Positions 10,240 through 22,617 of a stretch of 64,000 bases of DNA are shown piece after piece; the stretch's first letter is position 1; the number at the start of each line of letters is the position of its first letter. This DNA comes from CAYRGG01 sp964423745 (GTDB lineage Bacteria > Pseudomonadota > Gammaproteobacteria > Competibacterales > Competibacteraceae): NCBI GenBank assembly GCA_964423745.1, contig CAYRGG010000015.1, positions 19,665 to 83,664 on the forward strand, written 5' to 3'. The notes below the pieces were generated by a model. That model had not been told where the DNA came from, made no database searches, and was given only the letters and a program-made list of their open reading frames with translations. A program made the translations under genes and the position numbers.

Positions 10240-10428
10240 AGTAAGTAGCCTCCTGGCGGTGGCTTGGATGATTAATTATATTGTACCCTTTATTTAATAA
10301 AAGGGCGCAGAAGCAATAATCATAGACTTTGCAAGGAAATCGACTGACGTTATACTAAAGCCATTTGCTAATTAATTTAGCGCTTTACATTCTCTTCTCT
10401 TTGCATACGTCGAATGGAGGTATGCACC

Positions 10429-11223
10429 ATGACGACAGTGCGCTCTCCCGCCGTGGCAGGTATGTTTTATCCTAACGATTCACGCGAACTCCACACTCAA
10501 TTAAAGCATTTGCTGACTGACGCAAGTGTTACTGCAAGCCCTCCTCCAAAAGCGATGATTGTTCCCCACGCCGGTTATATCTACTCGGGACCCGTGGCCG
10601 CTTCCGCTTATACCCGATTAAAAGCCGCCAAAGACACGATTCATCGCATTGTGTTACTAGGTCCTAGTCACCGGGTCGGTTTTCGGGGCATCGCCGCGAG
10701 CAGTATGGAGGCTTTTGATACGCCCCTAGGCCGTGTCTTAGTAGATCAGGGCGCTATTGCCCAGCTACAAAATTTATCCCAGGTGGGTTTTTTGGATAAA
10801 GCCCATACCCAAGAACATAGTTTGGAGGTACATTTACCCTTTCTCCAAGAAGTATTGCATGATTTTAGCCTAGTACCCTTGGTGGTCGGCGATGCCAGCC
10901 CCGAAGAAGTGGGTATTGTGCTGGAAACCTTGTGGGGTGGTCCGGAAACCCTCATTGTTATCAGTTCTGACTTAAGCCACTATCACGATTACCAAACCGC
11001 GAAACAACTGGATGGCGCCACTTCCGAAGCGATTGAACAGTTACGTTTTGAGCGCATCGGTTACGAGGACGCCTGCGGACGCAATCCCATCAATGGTTTA
11101 TTATGGGTGGCACGGCGCCGCGCATTGCATGGCGAGACCATCGACCTGCGCAACTCTGGCGATACAGCAGGACCGCGGGATCAAGTAGTAGGATATGGTG
11201 CTTATGTCTTCCACGAAAACTAA
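10429..11223 (+). CDS. amrB: AmmeMemoRadiSam system protein B (Memo-like)
   Basis: This is a Memo-family protein related to extradiol dioxygenases and LigB. Conserved segments include RSPAVAGMFYP, VPHAGYIYSGPVAA, LLGPSHRVGF, EHSLEVHLPFLQ and VISSDLSHYH, whose His residues form the putative metal site. I chose ATG 10429 because GGAGG (10416-10420) lies eight bases upstream; an in-frame ATG at 10414 would leave that site inside the gene. The 264-residue product overlaps the AMMECR1-like gene, implying translational coupling. Its function in bacteria is not established; the conserved association with the radical SAM protein and AMMECR1 is the main clue. Confidence 0.92.
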   Translation: MTTVRSPAVAGMFYPNDSRELHTQLKHLLTDASVTASPPPKAMIVPHAGYIYSGPVAASAYTRLKAAKDTIHRIVLLGPSHRVGFRGIAASSMEAFDTPLGRVLVDQGAIAQLQNLSQVGFLDKAHTQEHSLEVHLPFLQEVLHDFSLVPLVVGDASPEEVGIVLETLWGGPETLIVISSDLSHYHDYQTAKQLDGATSEAIEQLRFERIGYEDACGRNPINGLLWVARRRALHGETIDLRNSGDTAGPRDQVVGYGAYVFHEN

Positions 11224-11785
11224 CCTATCCAGCGAAGAGCAGGGAATGTTGCTCAAGGTCGCCCGCCAATCCATCCAATTTGGCTTCGACGAGCAACGTC
11301 CGCTGCCCATGGATACCACTGATTATCCAGAAGCCTTACGACCGCTACGGGCTACTTTCGTCACGCTACAACAGGCGGCGGGCCAACTTAGGGGCTGTAT
11401 CGGCGCCCTCGAAGCCCGTTCCCCATTGGTGCAAGACGTGGCCGATCACGCCTTCGCTGCAGCTTTTGAAGATCCGCGTTTCTTACCTGTACAAAAAGAG
11501 GAACTGCCTGAGTTACAGATTCATATTTCTGTGCTTTCACCATCCGAGCCCCTGCATTTTAGTTCCGAAGAAGAGCTACTCGCTCAACTACGCCCAGGGG
11601 TTGACGGCTTGATCTTACATCTCGGACAACGTCGGGCGACATTTCTGCCCGCAGTCTGGAAAAGTCTACCTGATCCTTACACGTTTCTTGTACAACTCAA
11701 ACAAAAAGCAGGTTTACCCATCGATTTTTGGTCAGACGAATTGCAGGTGGAACGTTACACTACCGATTCTTTTGGCGAAACTTAG
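11204..11785 (+). CDS. amrA: AmmeMemoRadiSam system protein A (AMMECR1-like)
   Basis: The AMMECR1 domain is identified by the near-invariant LRGCIG motif (QLRGCIGALEARSP) and by the surrounding PLRATFVTL and GVDGLILHLGQRRATFLP blocks. The 193-residue length fits a single-domain protein. ATG 11204 is chosen because TAGGAT lies about ten bases upstream; an in-frame ATG at 11195 is possible. It overlaps the end of the Memo-like gene by 20 bp. The stop codon is immediately followed by the TTG start of the CPBP membrane protease, so these three genes may form one transcript. The enzymatic role is unknown. Confidence 0.92.
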   Translation: MSSTKTNLSSEEQGMLLKVARQSIQFGFDEQRPLPMDTTDYPEALRPLRATFVTLQQAAGQLRGCIGALEARSPLVQDVADHAFAAAFEDPRFLPVQKEELPELQIHISVLSPSEPLHFSSEEELLAQLRPGVDGLILHLGQRRATFLPAVWKSLPDPYTFLVQLKQKAGLPIDFWSDELQVERYTTDSFGET

Positions 11786-12463
11786 TTGGCTAACTTCAAT
11801 GGGATTGCAAACTTTGTAGGTCTATGTACCGCCCTATTTGGTCCAGCCCTATTGTTTATGCCTTTCCATCGCTTCCTCGGCGATCCTGAAAAACTCACCA
11901 CCCGCGTGCTGGAACTGTTTTTTCTTTGGATGCTGGCTGCTTTAGTCATGTTCATTGTTATCGGGTGGGAGGCACAACCGGTTTCCTCCATCGGTCTTGC
12001 CCTTCGATGGGAGTCAGTGGTACTGGGATTGCTGTTAGCATTCGTATTTATTCGCCTAGTTGCCCCTTTTCTCTATTGGATGGTGAGTAGAATAGGCGCA
12101 GGTGGTTTTGAAAAAGGTCTTGCCAAATTGAGCTATATGCCTGTTTGGTTTTTGCTTTTCGCGGCCATCACCGGTGGGGTAGTCGAGGAACTACTTTACC
12201 GTGGTTATGCCATTGAACGGTTAGCCACACTCACCGGCAGCTATGGGTGGGCGGGTCTCATTTCAACTACGGTTTTCGCAATGGTGCATTTGCCCATGTG
12301 GGGATGGGGTCCAGTGGTCACATTTTTTGTATCAGGCGGGTTGCTCGCGCTTTTCTATATTTGGACACAAGATTTAGTAGCTTGCATAATTGGCCATGCG
12401 GTTACCGATGCGGTGGGGTTTATCACAGCTCATCGGGCTACACACACCTCACGAAACCAATAA
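11786..12463 (+). CDS. CPBP family intramembrane metalloprotease (CAAX protease-like)
   Basis: A 225-residue integral membrane protein with several hydrophobic segments and the three Abi/CPBP motifs: VEELLYRGY (EExxxR), FAMVHLPMWG (FxxxH) and GHAVTDAVGF (HxxxD). The family includes eukaryotic Rce1 and bacterial proteases or bacteriocin self-immunity proteins; the substrate here is unknown. The TTG start directly abuts the preceding TAG stop, with no clear ribosome-binding site, so it is probably translated by coupling, or else starts at a later codon. It converges on glmU with only three bases between stop codons. Confidence 0.88.
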   Translation: MANFNGIANFVGLCTALFGPALLFMPFHRFLGDPEKLTTRVLELFFLWMLAALVMFIVIGWEAQPVSSIGLALRWESVVLGLLLAFVFIRLVAPFLYWMVSRIGAGGFEKGLAKLSYMPVWFLLFAAITGGVVEELLYRGYAIERLATLTGSYGWAGLISTTVFAMVHLPMWGWGPVVTFFVSGGLLALFYIWTQDLVACIIGHAVTDAVGFITAHRATHTSRNQ

Positions 12464-12466
12464 CAC

Positions 12467-13864
12467 TCAACGAGAATCCGTTTGCTTTTTAACGGGACGT
12501 CGCCACTTTCGTATAATTCGTTGTACGGCTCTAGCTATTCCTAAGCTCCCCGATGGAACATTTTGGTTGATGGTGGAACCTGCGGCAATGGTGGCATTCT
12601 CACCGATTTTGATCGGCGCTATCAGCGCGGTATTGGAGCCCAAAAAAACACGATCTTCGATGATGGTTTTATGTTTATAGGCGCCGTCGTAATTGCAGGT
12701 GATAGAACCAGCCCCTACGTTGACGTCTGCGCCAATCTGAGCATCACCAATATAGCTAAGATGGTTCACTTTCGAACCTTGTCCAATAGAGGCTGCCTTG
12801 ACCTCCACAAAATTGCCAATTCGCACACTGTCAGCTAGCTGAGCCCCAGGACGAAGCCTTGCGAAGGGGCCAACCTGTACCCCTCGACCGATTCGAGCAC
12901 CCTCAATTTGGCAATGGGATAGAATGCGGGAATCATCTTCAAGAACCACATCGCGAAGGATTGAATAAGGCCCGATATGGACTCGATCCCCCAAGCGAAT
13001 ATCACCTTCAAAAATCACATTGGCGTCGATTACCACATCTTTACCAATAACGATTGAATCACTACGCACATCCACCCGAGACGGATCCAGTAACGTAGCC
13101 CCGTTGGCCATCAAGATTGCTGTTTGGCGGCGCTGATAAGCACGCTCTAGAGCCGCCAGTTGGACTCTGTCGTTGACGCCCTGGACTTCTGCAGGATCAT
13201 CCACAATAAACGTTTCCAACTTGATACCTTGTTGAACCGCCATAGCGATTACATCGGTCAGGTAATATTCGCCTTGGCTATTGTTGTTGTCGAGGGCGTT
13301 GATCCAAGCCCGTAATAGCTTAGCAGGCGCTGCAAGAATGCCAGTACTAACCTCACGGATACAGCGTTCTTCAACCGTGGTATCCTTCTCTTCCACGATA
13401 CACTGCACTTGACCGGCTTTGTCTCTTAGAATGCGCCCGTAACCTTTAGGATCAGTAAGTTCTGCGATCAATACGCTAAGGCAACCTCTGCGAGCACTTG
13501 CAATAAGGGGTTGCAGGGTTTCACCTTGGATAAGGGGAACGTCGCCATAGAGTACTAAAACTACATGATCATCGGCGATACTGGACAACGCACAGCTCAC
13601 CGCATGGCCTGTACCTAATTGTTGAGGCTGCTCAATCCAGGTAATCTTAGGATAGTTGTGAAAAGTGTCTCGGACGAGTTCACCGCCATGACCTTGAACC
13701 ACAAAATAATTCGTGGCATCAAGCATATTGGCTGCTTCTAGCACATGGGCGAGCATGGGTTTGTCGCCTACACCATGCAGCACTTTGGGTAGATTTGAAA
13801 CCATGCGCTTGCCCTTGCCGGCGCCAAGAATGACTACCGACAGGAGAGGCATAGAAGCATTCAC
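12467..13864 (-). CDS. glmU: Bifunctional UDP-GlcNAc pyrophosphorylase / glucosamine-1-P acetyltransferase
   Basis: GlmU makes UDP-N-acetylglucosamine for peptidoglycan and lipopolysaccharide. The N-terminal uridyltransferase domain has the nucleotide-binding LGAGKGKRM motif near residues 13-21. The canonical motif has GTRM, so the Lys at that position is a small variation. The C-terminal half shows left-handed beta-helix hexapeptide repeats (IGPYSILRDV, IGRGVQVGPFARLRPG, IGADVNVGAGSITCNYDG). Its 465 residues are slightly longer than the usual ~456. It sits three bases after atpC, ending the atp gene block as in many gammaproteobacteria. Confidence 0.97.
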   Translation of the reverse strand: MNASMPLLSVVILGAGKGKRMVSNLPKVLHGVGDKPMLAHVLEAANMLDATNYFVVQGHGGELVRDTFHNYPKITWIEQPQQLGTGHAVSCALSSIADDHVVLVLYGDVPLIQGETLQPLIASARRGCLSVLIAELTDPKGYGRILRDKAGQVQCIVEEKDTTVEERCIREVSTGILAAPAKLLRAWINALDNNNSQGEYYLTDVIAMAVQQGIKLETFIVDDPAEVQGVNDRVQLAALERAYQRRQTAILMANGATLLDPSRVDVRSDSIVIGKDVVIDANVIFEGDIRLGDRVHIGPYSILRDVVLEDDSRILSHCQIEGARIGRGVQVGPFARLRPGAQLADSVRIGNFVEVKAASIGQGSKVNHLSYIGDAQIGADVNVGAGSITCNYDGAYKHKTIIEDRVFLGSNTALIAPIKIGENATIAAGSTINQNVPSGSLGIARAVQRIIRKWRRPVKKQTDSR

Positions 13865-13866
13865 AA

Positions 13867-14289
13867 CTATCTCTTTATTTTACGTAACTGTTCAATAGCT
13901 CTTAATTGGGCTACGGCTTCCGCGAGTTCAGCCTGTGCTCTGGCATACTCGAAATCGCTTTGACGGTTTGTTAAGAGTTCCTCAGCATGTTGCTTGGCGG
14001 CTATTATAGCGGCTTCGTCGAGATCCCTAGCGCGTGCGCTGTTATCCGCCAAAACCGTCACCACATGGGGCTGCACTTCGAGAAAACCGCCCGACACATA
14101 AAATATTTGCTCTTCACCATCGGTCACCTTGACGCGGACTTGACCCGGTCGCAGGCGGGTGAGGAGTTGGTTATGGCGAGGCAAAATGCCTAACTCGCCC
14201 ATTTCACCCGTCGCAGAGACCATTTCCGCAGGCCCTGAAAAAATCTCTTTATTGCTGCTAACAATGTTTACATGCATCGTCATGGCCAT
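13867..14289 (-). CDS. atpC: ATP synthase F1 subunit epsilon
   Basis: Epsilon is part of the central stalk of F1 and inhibits ATP hydrolysis through its C-terminal helices. The 140-residue protein shows the N-terminal beta-sandwich (MTMHVNIVSSNKEIFSG; GELGILPRHNQLLTRLRPG) and a charged helical C-terminus (EELLTNRQSDFEYARAQAEL). It is the last atp gene, 34 bp after atpD, and is followed at once by glmU. Confidence 0.97.
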   Translation of the reverse strand: MAMTMHVNIVSSNKEIFSGPAEMVSATGEMGELGILPRHNQLLTRLRPGQVRVKVTDGEEQIFYVSGGFLEVQPHVVTVLADNSARARDLDEAAIIAAKQHAEELLTNRQSDFEYARAQAELAEAVAQLRAIEQLRKIKR

Positions 14290-14323
14290 AGCGCCACCTC
14301 ATGCAAGTTAAGGAGTTTATCCA

Positions 14324-15733
<1,410 letters not shown>

Positions 15734-16609
15734 CTATACTGCTGCAGCGCCGGCTACGATTTCTGACAGCTCCTGGGTAATGGCTGCCTGACGGGCTTTG
15801 TTATAAACCAACTGCAATTGATCGATAAGAGTCTCGGCATTCTCAGAAGCGCTTTTCATGGCCACCATCCGGGCGGCCTGCTCGCAAGCCATATTTTCCA
15901 CTACCGAGCGGTAGACCCGGGCCTCTAAATAGCGCTGTAGCAGCTGGTCTAGTAATTCTTTGGCATCGGGTTCATAAATATAATCCCAATGCTGTCGTGA
16001 CGGTTGCGGCGTTTGGATATCCAAATCTTCAAGGGGAGCTGGCAGCAGTTGAAGGATAAACGGTCTCTGGGTCATGGTATTGACGAACTGATTGCGCACC
16101 ACAAAAAGCCGGTCTATCTGCCCTTCTTCATAGGCATTGACCATTACCATAATCGGGCCACGCAATACTTCAGGATCTGGCAAATCTCCCAGATTCGAGG
16201 CGGCTGCCAAAATATTAAACCCCCGTCGACCTAAAAAAGCCGAGGCTTTCTTACCAATGGGACAGAGATCAATTTCCACGTCTTGCTCATGCCATTCTCT
16301 CATATGAGGCAACAGGTTTCTAAACAGATTGATGTTTAATCCCCCGCATAGACCCCGATCTGTGGAGACCACGATGTAACCTACCCGATTGACAGGACGA
16401 TCCACCAAATAAGGATGACGATATTCAGAGTGCCCAGAGGCCAAATGCGCCACCACTTCACGAATTTTATCCGCATAAGGCCGGGCCGCCTGCATACGGT
16501 CTTGAGCCTTACGCATCTTACTGGCGGCCACCATTTCCATGGCGCTGGTAATCTTTTGGGTATTTTGAATACTACGGATCTTTGTGCGTATTTCTTTTCC
16601 GCTAGCCAT
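15734..16609 (-). CDS. atpG: ATP synthase F1 subunit gamma
   Basis: The rotor shaft of F1. The N-terminal helix [24 protein letters not shown] is diagnostic up to its first 20 residues, and the C-terminal helix [20 protein letters not shown] is equally typical. The central Rossmann-like region ([17 protein letters not shown]) is present. Length 291 residues is normal. It lies 12 bp after atpA. Confidence 0.98.
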   Translation of the reverse strand: MASGKEIRTKIRSIQNTQKITSAMEMVAASKMRKAQDRMQAARPYADKIREVVAHLASGHSEYRHPYLVDRPVNRVGYIVVSTDRGLCGGLNINLFRNLLPHMREWHEQDVEIDLCPIGKKASAFLGRRGFNILAAASNLGDLPDPEVLRGPIMVMVNAYEEGQIDRLFVVRNQFVNTMTQRPFILQLLPAPLEDLDIQTPQPSRQHWDYIYEPDAKELLDQLLQRYLEARVYRSVVENMACEQAARMVAMKSASENAETLIDQLQLVYNKARQAAITQELSEIVAGAAAV

Positions 16610-16621
16610 AGAACTACCCGA

Positions 16622-18163
16622 TTACCAAACTTGGCTGGTTTTGAAATCCTCCACGGCTTTCTTTAACGCCGCTTCGATTTCATCGTTAAAATCACCTGTC
16701 TCGTTGATCTGGGTCATCAGCTCGCCGTGGTTATTGCGCATATAGGCCAATAATGCAGCCTCAAAATCACCGATTTTATTGATATCCAGATCATCCAAGT
16801 AACCCCGATCAACGGCATACAAGGAAACGCCCATCTCGGCGACCGTTAAAGGCGAATACTGCTTTTGCTTCATCAATTCGGTCACCCGCTGACCACGGTC
16901 TAACTGTTTGCGGGTTGTTTCGTCTAAGTCAGAGGCAAACTGCGCGAAAGCGGCCAGTTCCCGATACTGGGCAAGAGCCAAACGCACACCACCACCGAGC
17001 TTTTTAACGATTTTGGTCTGGGCAGCACCACCGACTCGGGATACCGATAGACCCGCGTTAATGGCGGGACGTACACCGGCGTTAAACAGATCGGATTCCA
17101 AATAAATCTGGCCGTCGGTGATGGAAATAACGTTGGTGGGCACAAAGGCTGACACGTCACCCGCTTGGGTTTCAATAATGGGCAGCGCAGTTAGGGAGCC
17201 TGTTTTACCTTTCACTTCGCCGTTGGTGAGCCGCTCCACCTCTTCGGCATTGATGCGGGAAGCCCGCTCAAGAAGTCGCGAATGGAGATAAAACACATCA
17301 CCGGGATACGCTTCACGCCCTGGCGGGCGTTTCAACAACAGGGAGACTTGGCGGTAAGCCCAGGCTTGCTTGGTGAGGTCATCGTAGATAATTAAAGCGT
17401 CTTCACCCCGGTCGCGGAAGAATTCACCCATGGCGCAACCAGAATAGGGAGCAATATATTGCATGGCGGCGGAATCAGCGGCACTGGCCGCCACCACGAT
17501 AGTGTGGTCCATGGCGCCGTGTTCTTCCAGTTTACGCACAACACCGGCAATAGATGAGTTTTTCTGGCCGATGGCCACATAGATACAGGTAACGCCAGTA
17601 CCCTTTTGATTGATGATGGCATCGATGGCAACAGCGGTTTTGCCGGTTTGGCGGTCGCCGATAATCAGTTCCCGTTGACCACGACCAATGGGTACCATGG
17701 CATCGATGGCTTTGAGACCGGTTTGCACCGGTTGACTCACCGACTGCCGCTCGATCACGCCTGGGGCAATAACCTCAATAGGCGATGACAAATCGGTTTC
17801 GATAGGACCTTTGCCGTCGATGGTTTGCCCTAGAGAGTTGACGACTCGACCGACAAGGGCTCTACCCACGGGCACTTCCAAAATACGCCCGGTGCATTGC
17901 ACGGTGTCGCCTTCAGAAAGATGGCGATAGGCGCCTAAAATCACCGCACCGACAGAATCGCGTTCTAAGTTTAAGGCAACGCCAAAGGTATTATTGGGAA
18001 ACTCTAACATTTCCCCCGCCATGGCGTTTTCTAAACCATGGACCCGCGCGATACCGTCAGTCAAACTGACCACCGTACCTTCGGTTCGCGCTTCTGCAAC
18101 AACCTGAAACTTTTCAATGCGTTGGCGGATCAGGTCGCTGATTTCAGATGAACTCAGTTGCAT
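16622..18163 (-). CDS. atpA: ATP synthase F1 subunit alpha
   Basis: The non-catalytic nucleotide-binding subunit of F1. It has the Walker A motif [13 protein letters not shown] near residues 169-181, the N-terminal [19 protein letters not shown] helix, and the arginine-finger region [10 protein letters not shown] near residue 376. The 513-residue length equals that of the Escherichia coli protein. It sits between atpH and atpG in canonical order. Confidence 0.99.
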   Translation of the reverse strand: MQLSSSEISDLIRQRIEKFQVVAEARTEGTVVSLTDGIARVHGLENAMAGEMLEFPNNTFGVALNLERDSVGAVILGAYRHLSEGDTVQCTGRILEVPVGRALVGRVVNSLGQTIDGKGPIETDLSSPIEVIAPGVIERQSVSQPVQTGLKAIDAMVPIGRGQRELIIGDRQTGKTAVAIDAIINQKGTGVTCIYVAIGQKNSSIAGVVRKLEEHGAMDHTIVVAASAADSAAMQYIAPYSGCAMGEFFRDRGEDALIIYDDLTKQAWAYRQVSLLLKRPPGREAYPGDVFYLHSRLLERASRINAEEVERLTNGEVKGKTGSLTALPIIETQAGDVSAFVPTNVISITDGQIYLESDLFNAGVRPAINAGLSVSRVGGAAQTKIVKKLGGGVRLALAQYRELAAFAQFASDLDETTRKQLDRGQRVTELMKQKQYSPLTVAEMGVSLYAVDRGYLDDLDINKIGDFEAALLAYMRNNHGELMTQINETGDFNDEIEAALKKAVEDFKTSQVW

Positions 18164-18179
18164 ACATTATCCCCTTTAC

Positions 18180-18734
18180 TTAATGACTTAGGGCCGTTGC
18201 CAATTTTGTTAACTGTCCCTGCGCAGAACCGTCAATGACCAGATCACCGGCGCGAATAATTGCACCGCCAAGGAGCGATTCATCCACTAGGCATTCCAAT
18301 CGGACGTCCCGTTGCAAGCGCTGGTTGAGACTTTGCGCGATCTTATTGCGCTGCTCGTCATTGACCGGGAATGCTGAAATTAGCTGAGCTTGCAGCGTCT
18401 TTTGCGCCTCTGCCCGTAACTTCTCAAAAATAGCAGCGATTTCGGGAAGTTCTAACAGACGATGATTTTCAGCAAGTAAGCGGATGAAATTGGCGCCTTG
18501 TTTAAGAAGATTCTTGTCACCATACAGGGTGTCACATATTTCAACAACGAGCTCGCCTTTTTCTTCGGCCCCTAAGCGAGGATTGGAAAGTAGCTGGCGC
18601 ATAGCCGGCTCTTCGGCAACCATGGCGGCCACCTGTAGCATTTCCGACCAACGCGTCAAACCCCCTCGCTTACGCTCAGCCAAGTCAAAAGCAGCGCGAG
18701 CATAGGGTCGCGCAATGGTTACCGCTTCAGCCAT
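18180..18734 (-). CDS. atpH: ATP synthase F1 subunit delta
   Basis: The peripheral-stalk subunit that ties the top of F1 to subunit b. The 184 residues show the family start (AVTIARPYARAAFDLA) and the C-terminal LLGGAIIRAGDLVIDGSAQG segment. It lies 12 bp after atpF and 16 bp before atpA. Length is close to the usual ~178. Confidence 0.97.
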   Translation of the reverse strand: MAEAVTIARPYARAAFDLAERKRGGLTRWSEMLQVAAMVAEEPAMRQLLSNPRLGAEEKGELVVEICDTLYGDKNLLKQGANFIRLLAENHRLLELPEIAAIFEKLRAEAQKTLQAQLISAFPVNDEQRNKIAQSLNQRLQRDVRLECLVDESLLGGAIIRAGDLVIDGSAQGQLTKLATALSH

Positions 18735-18746
18735 AATTCATAGTAC

Positions 18747-19217
18747 TCAAAGTTGTCCCACCAGCTCGTCCAATAACTGCGTATGGGTTTCCTCATTGAT
18801 TTCCTTTTTCAGAATCTTGCCAGCCCCCGCAACGGCAATATGGACCACTTGCCCACGCAACTCTTCACGGGCCCGATTCATCTCTTGTTCGATCTGGGCT
18901 TGGGCTGCCGCCAGCTGACGTTCGCCTTCCTTGCGAGCGTCTTGTTTGGCTTCTTCAACGATAGCAACGGCGCGTTTTTGCGCCTGGGCGATGATGTCGG
19001 CAGCGTCCCGTTTAGCATCTTTTAAGGTTTCCGATGCCTTGGTTGCCGCCAATTCTTGTTCTCGTACACCACGTTCGGCCGATGCCAAACCCTCAGCGAT
19101 ACGCTTTTGACGCTCCTGCATAGCCTCCATAATGGGCGGCCACACATATTTCATGGTGAAAATCACCAGCAGGCCAAATGTGATCATCTGCCCGATTAAT
19201 GTGGTATTAAAATTCAC
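18747..19217 (-). CDS. atpF: ATP synthase Fo subunit b
   Basis: Peripheral-stalk subunit b: one N-terminal transmembrane helix (LIGQMITFGLLVIFTMKYVWPPI) followed by a long charged, alanine-rich coiled coil (ERGVREQELAATKASETLKD) and a C-terminal GAGKILKKEINEETH region. The 156-residue length is exactly typical. A single copy; no b' gene is present, as expected outside phototrophs and some alphaproteobacteria. Confidence 0.98.
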   Translation of the reverse strand: MNFNTTLIGQMITFGLLVIFTMKYVWPPIMEAMQERQKRIAEGLASAERGVREQELAATKASETLKDAKRDAADIIAQAQKRAVAIVEEAKQDARKEGERQLAAAQAQIEQEMNRAREELRGQVVHIAVAGAGKILKKEINEETHTQLLDELVGQL

Positions 19218-19258
19218 GTTTCACCTCCTCACATTAATCCAACCAGTGACAACACGGC

Positions 19259-19612
<354 letters not shown>

Positions 19613-19617
19613 TTAAA

Positions 19618-20774
<1,157 letters not shown>

Positions 20775-20873
20775 TAGGGTTGCGTATTTATCAAATTATG
20801 CGTTTTGCAACCTGGTTTTTATTAGGCTAACTCGAACATTCGTTATACATCTTGTCGACTCAGACAGGGCAAA

Positions 20874-20902
20874 AGTATAAGAATCTACGGCTCGTAGGTC
20901 AA
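20874..20902 (-). promoter_or_regulatory. Sigma70-type promoter of the atp operon
   Basis: Reading the minus strand, TTGACC (plus-strand GGTCAA, 20897-20902), a 17-bp spacer and TATACT (plus-strand AGTATA, 20874-20879) form a near-consensus promoter. It lies just beyond the parB stop codon and about 100 bp upstream of atpI. The spacer contains a CTACG-AGC-CGTAG inverted repeat. The atp genes may thus be transcribed independently of rsmG-parAB. Confidence 0.7.
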
Positions 20903-20910
20903 TCAAAAAC

Positions 20911-21771
20911 TTACTTAACACGATTTAATATACCGTCCAGTTCATCTAAGCTGTTGTAATGAATCACCAGACGTCCCCGTCCAGAAGCCGTGTGCTTGAC
21001 CAAAACCTTGGCGCCCAAACGGGTAGAGAGATCACTTTGGAGAACACGAATATTGGGGTCCAGTGGCGTGGATACCGGCGCGTCCGCCGGTTCTTGTTGC
21101 AGACGACGCACCAGCGCTTCGGTTTCTCGTACCGATAAGCCGTGCATGAGCACCTGCTTTGACGCTTCCCGCTGCAGAGGCAGCGGTAGCGATAGAAGTG
21201 CGCGAGCATGGCCCATTTCGAGTTTATTTTCCCGCAATAATCCTTGAATTTCTTCGTCCAGATCCAGCAACCGCAACAGATTACTCACAGCTACTCGGGA
21301 CCGGCCAACGGCCTCGGCAGCTTGCTGATGGGTGAGTTCAAAATGTTCGATAAGACGTTTTAAGGCGACCGCTTCTTCCATGGCATTTAGATCTTCCCGC
21401 TGAATATTTTCCACCAGCGCCATAGCCATGGCTGATTGCTCAGGCACTTCTCGAATCAGTGCCGGTATTTCAGCTAAGCCCACCAGCTGTGCCGCCCGCC
21501 AGCGACGTTCGCCGGCAATAATTTCGTAGCGCCCAGCCACGGCGGTGCGCACCACGATGGGCTGCACGACACCCTGGGCACGAATAGAGTCGGCTAACGC
21601 CTGAAGAGTATCTTGGTCAATGTCCTGGCGTGGCTGGTAGCGGCTACGCACTATCCGTTCCACCGGTAAGTTGCGTAAGGTGCCATCCGGATGGGTAGCA
21701 GAACCACCGCTGGGCGAGGAACTGGAACTCAGTAAGGCATCCAGTCCGCGCCCTAAACCACGTTTTTTCAC
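20911..21771 (-). CDS. parB: Chromosome partitioning protein ParB
   Basis: ParB/Spo0J binds parS sites near the origin, spreads as a CTP-dependent clamp and recruits SMC and ParA. The N-terminal box VRSRYQPRQDIDQDTLQALADSI, the CTP-binding GERRWRAAQL and ENIQREDLNAME motifs, and the helix-turn-helix LTHQQAAEAVGRSRVAVSNLLRLLDL are all visible. Each is a standard chromosomal ParB feature. The C-terminal dimerisation domain ends HYNSLDELDGIL. Length 286 is normal. It lies 45 bp after parA. I found no parS 16-mer by eye in the window. Confidence 0.97.
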   Translation of the reverse strand: MKKRGLGRGLDALLSSSSSPSGGSATHPDGTLRNLPVERIVRSRYQPRQDIDQDTLQALADSIRAQGVVQPIVVRTAVAGRYEIIAGERRWRAAQLVGLAEIPALIREVPEQSAMAMALVENIQREDLNAMEEAVALKRLIEHFELTHQQAAEAVGRSRVAVSNLLRLLDLDEEIQGLLRENKLEMGHARALLSLPLPLQREASKQVLMHGLSVRETEALVRRLQQEPADAPVSTPLDPNIRVLQSDLSTRLGAKVLVKHTASGRGRLVIHYNSLDELDGILNRVK

Positions 21772-21816
21772 TGTTGCTCCACCTTTATTGTTGTTTACAG
21801 CATCTACTGGAATACA

Positions 21817-22617
21817 CTACACCGCTGCCCTAGTTTTAGCAGCCTGGCGCCGGGTTCGTCTCTGCAACTCTTTAGCAAGTTCTTGATAACTTTCTGCACC
21901 CTTGGACGCCTTGTCATACATGATGACCGGCTGACCATGACTAGGCGCTTCCGCCAAACGCACGTTACGGGGGATGAGGGTGTCGTATACTGTGTCGCCA
22001 AAATGTTGCAGTAACTGGGCGGAAACCTCATTGGCCAAGCGGTTGCGAGGATCGAACATAGTGCGCAACAACCCTTCGATGCGTAAATGAGAATTGATGG
22101 AACGGCGCACTTTCTCGATGGTATCTAAAAGCGCCGACAGCCCCTCTAACGCATAGTACTCACACTGTATAGGAATGATAACCCCTTCGGCAGCCGTCAA
22201 AGCATTCACGGTGAGCATATTTAAAGAGGGCGGGCAATCGATCAAAATATAATCGAATTCAGCTTTAATCTGTGCCAAAACCTCCCGTAAACGTAGCTGG
22301 CCGTTCTCGGCATCCAATAACGCGATTTCAGCGCCGGTTAAATCACCGTTTGCGGCGATCACCTGAACGTTGGCGGATTCAGAGAACTGAAACGCATCCC
22401 GTATAGGCACTTGGCCTAACACCACCTCATAACTAGTGGCTTTCACAGCATGTTTGTCGATACCGCAACCCATAGTGGCATTACCCTGGGGATCTAAATC
22501 CATCAGCAACACCCGTTGCTTAATCTTAGCGACGGCCAAACAGGCAGCGAGGTTGACAGCTGTGGTGGTTTTACCCACGCCCCCTTTCTGATTAGCTATT
22601 GCGATGATTTTGGCCAT
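21817..22617 (-). CDS. parA: Chromosome partitioning ATPase ParA
   Basis: ParA/Soj is a deviant-Walker ATPase that binds DNA non-specifically and moves ParB-parS complexes. The deviant Walker A motif KGGVGKTTTAVNLA lies near residues 11-24, with Walker B IDCPPSLNMLTVNAL. Length 266 is normal for chromosomal Soj-type proteins, without the N-terminal HTH of plasmid ParA. Its ATG overlaps the rsmG stop codon by one base (TAATG), so the two are translationally coupled. Confidence 0.97.
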   Translation of the reverse strand: MAKIIAIANQKGGVGKTTTAVNLAACLAVAKIKQRVLLMDLDPQGNATMGCGIDKHAVKATSYEVVLGQVPIRDAFQFSESANVQVIAANGDLTGAEIALLDAENGQLRLREVLAQIKAEFDYILIDCPPSLNMLTVNALTAAEGVIIPIQCEYYALEGLSALLDTIEKVRRSINSHLRIEGLLRTMFDPRNRLANEVSAQLLQHFGDTVYDTLIPRNVRLAEAPSHGQPVIMYDKASKGAESYQELAKELQRRTRRQAAKTRAAV

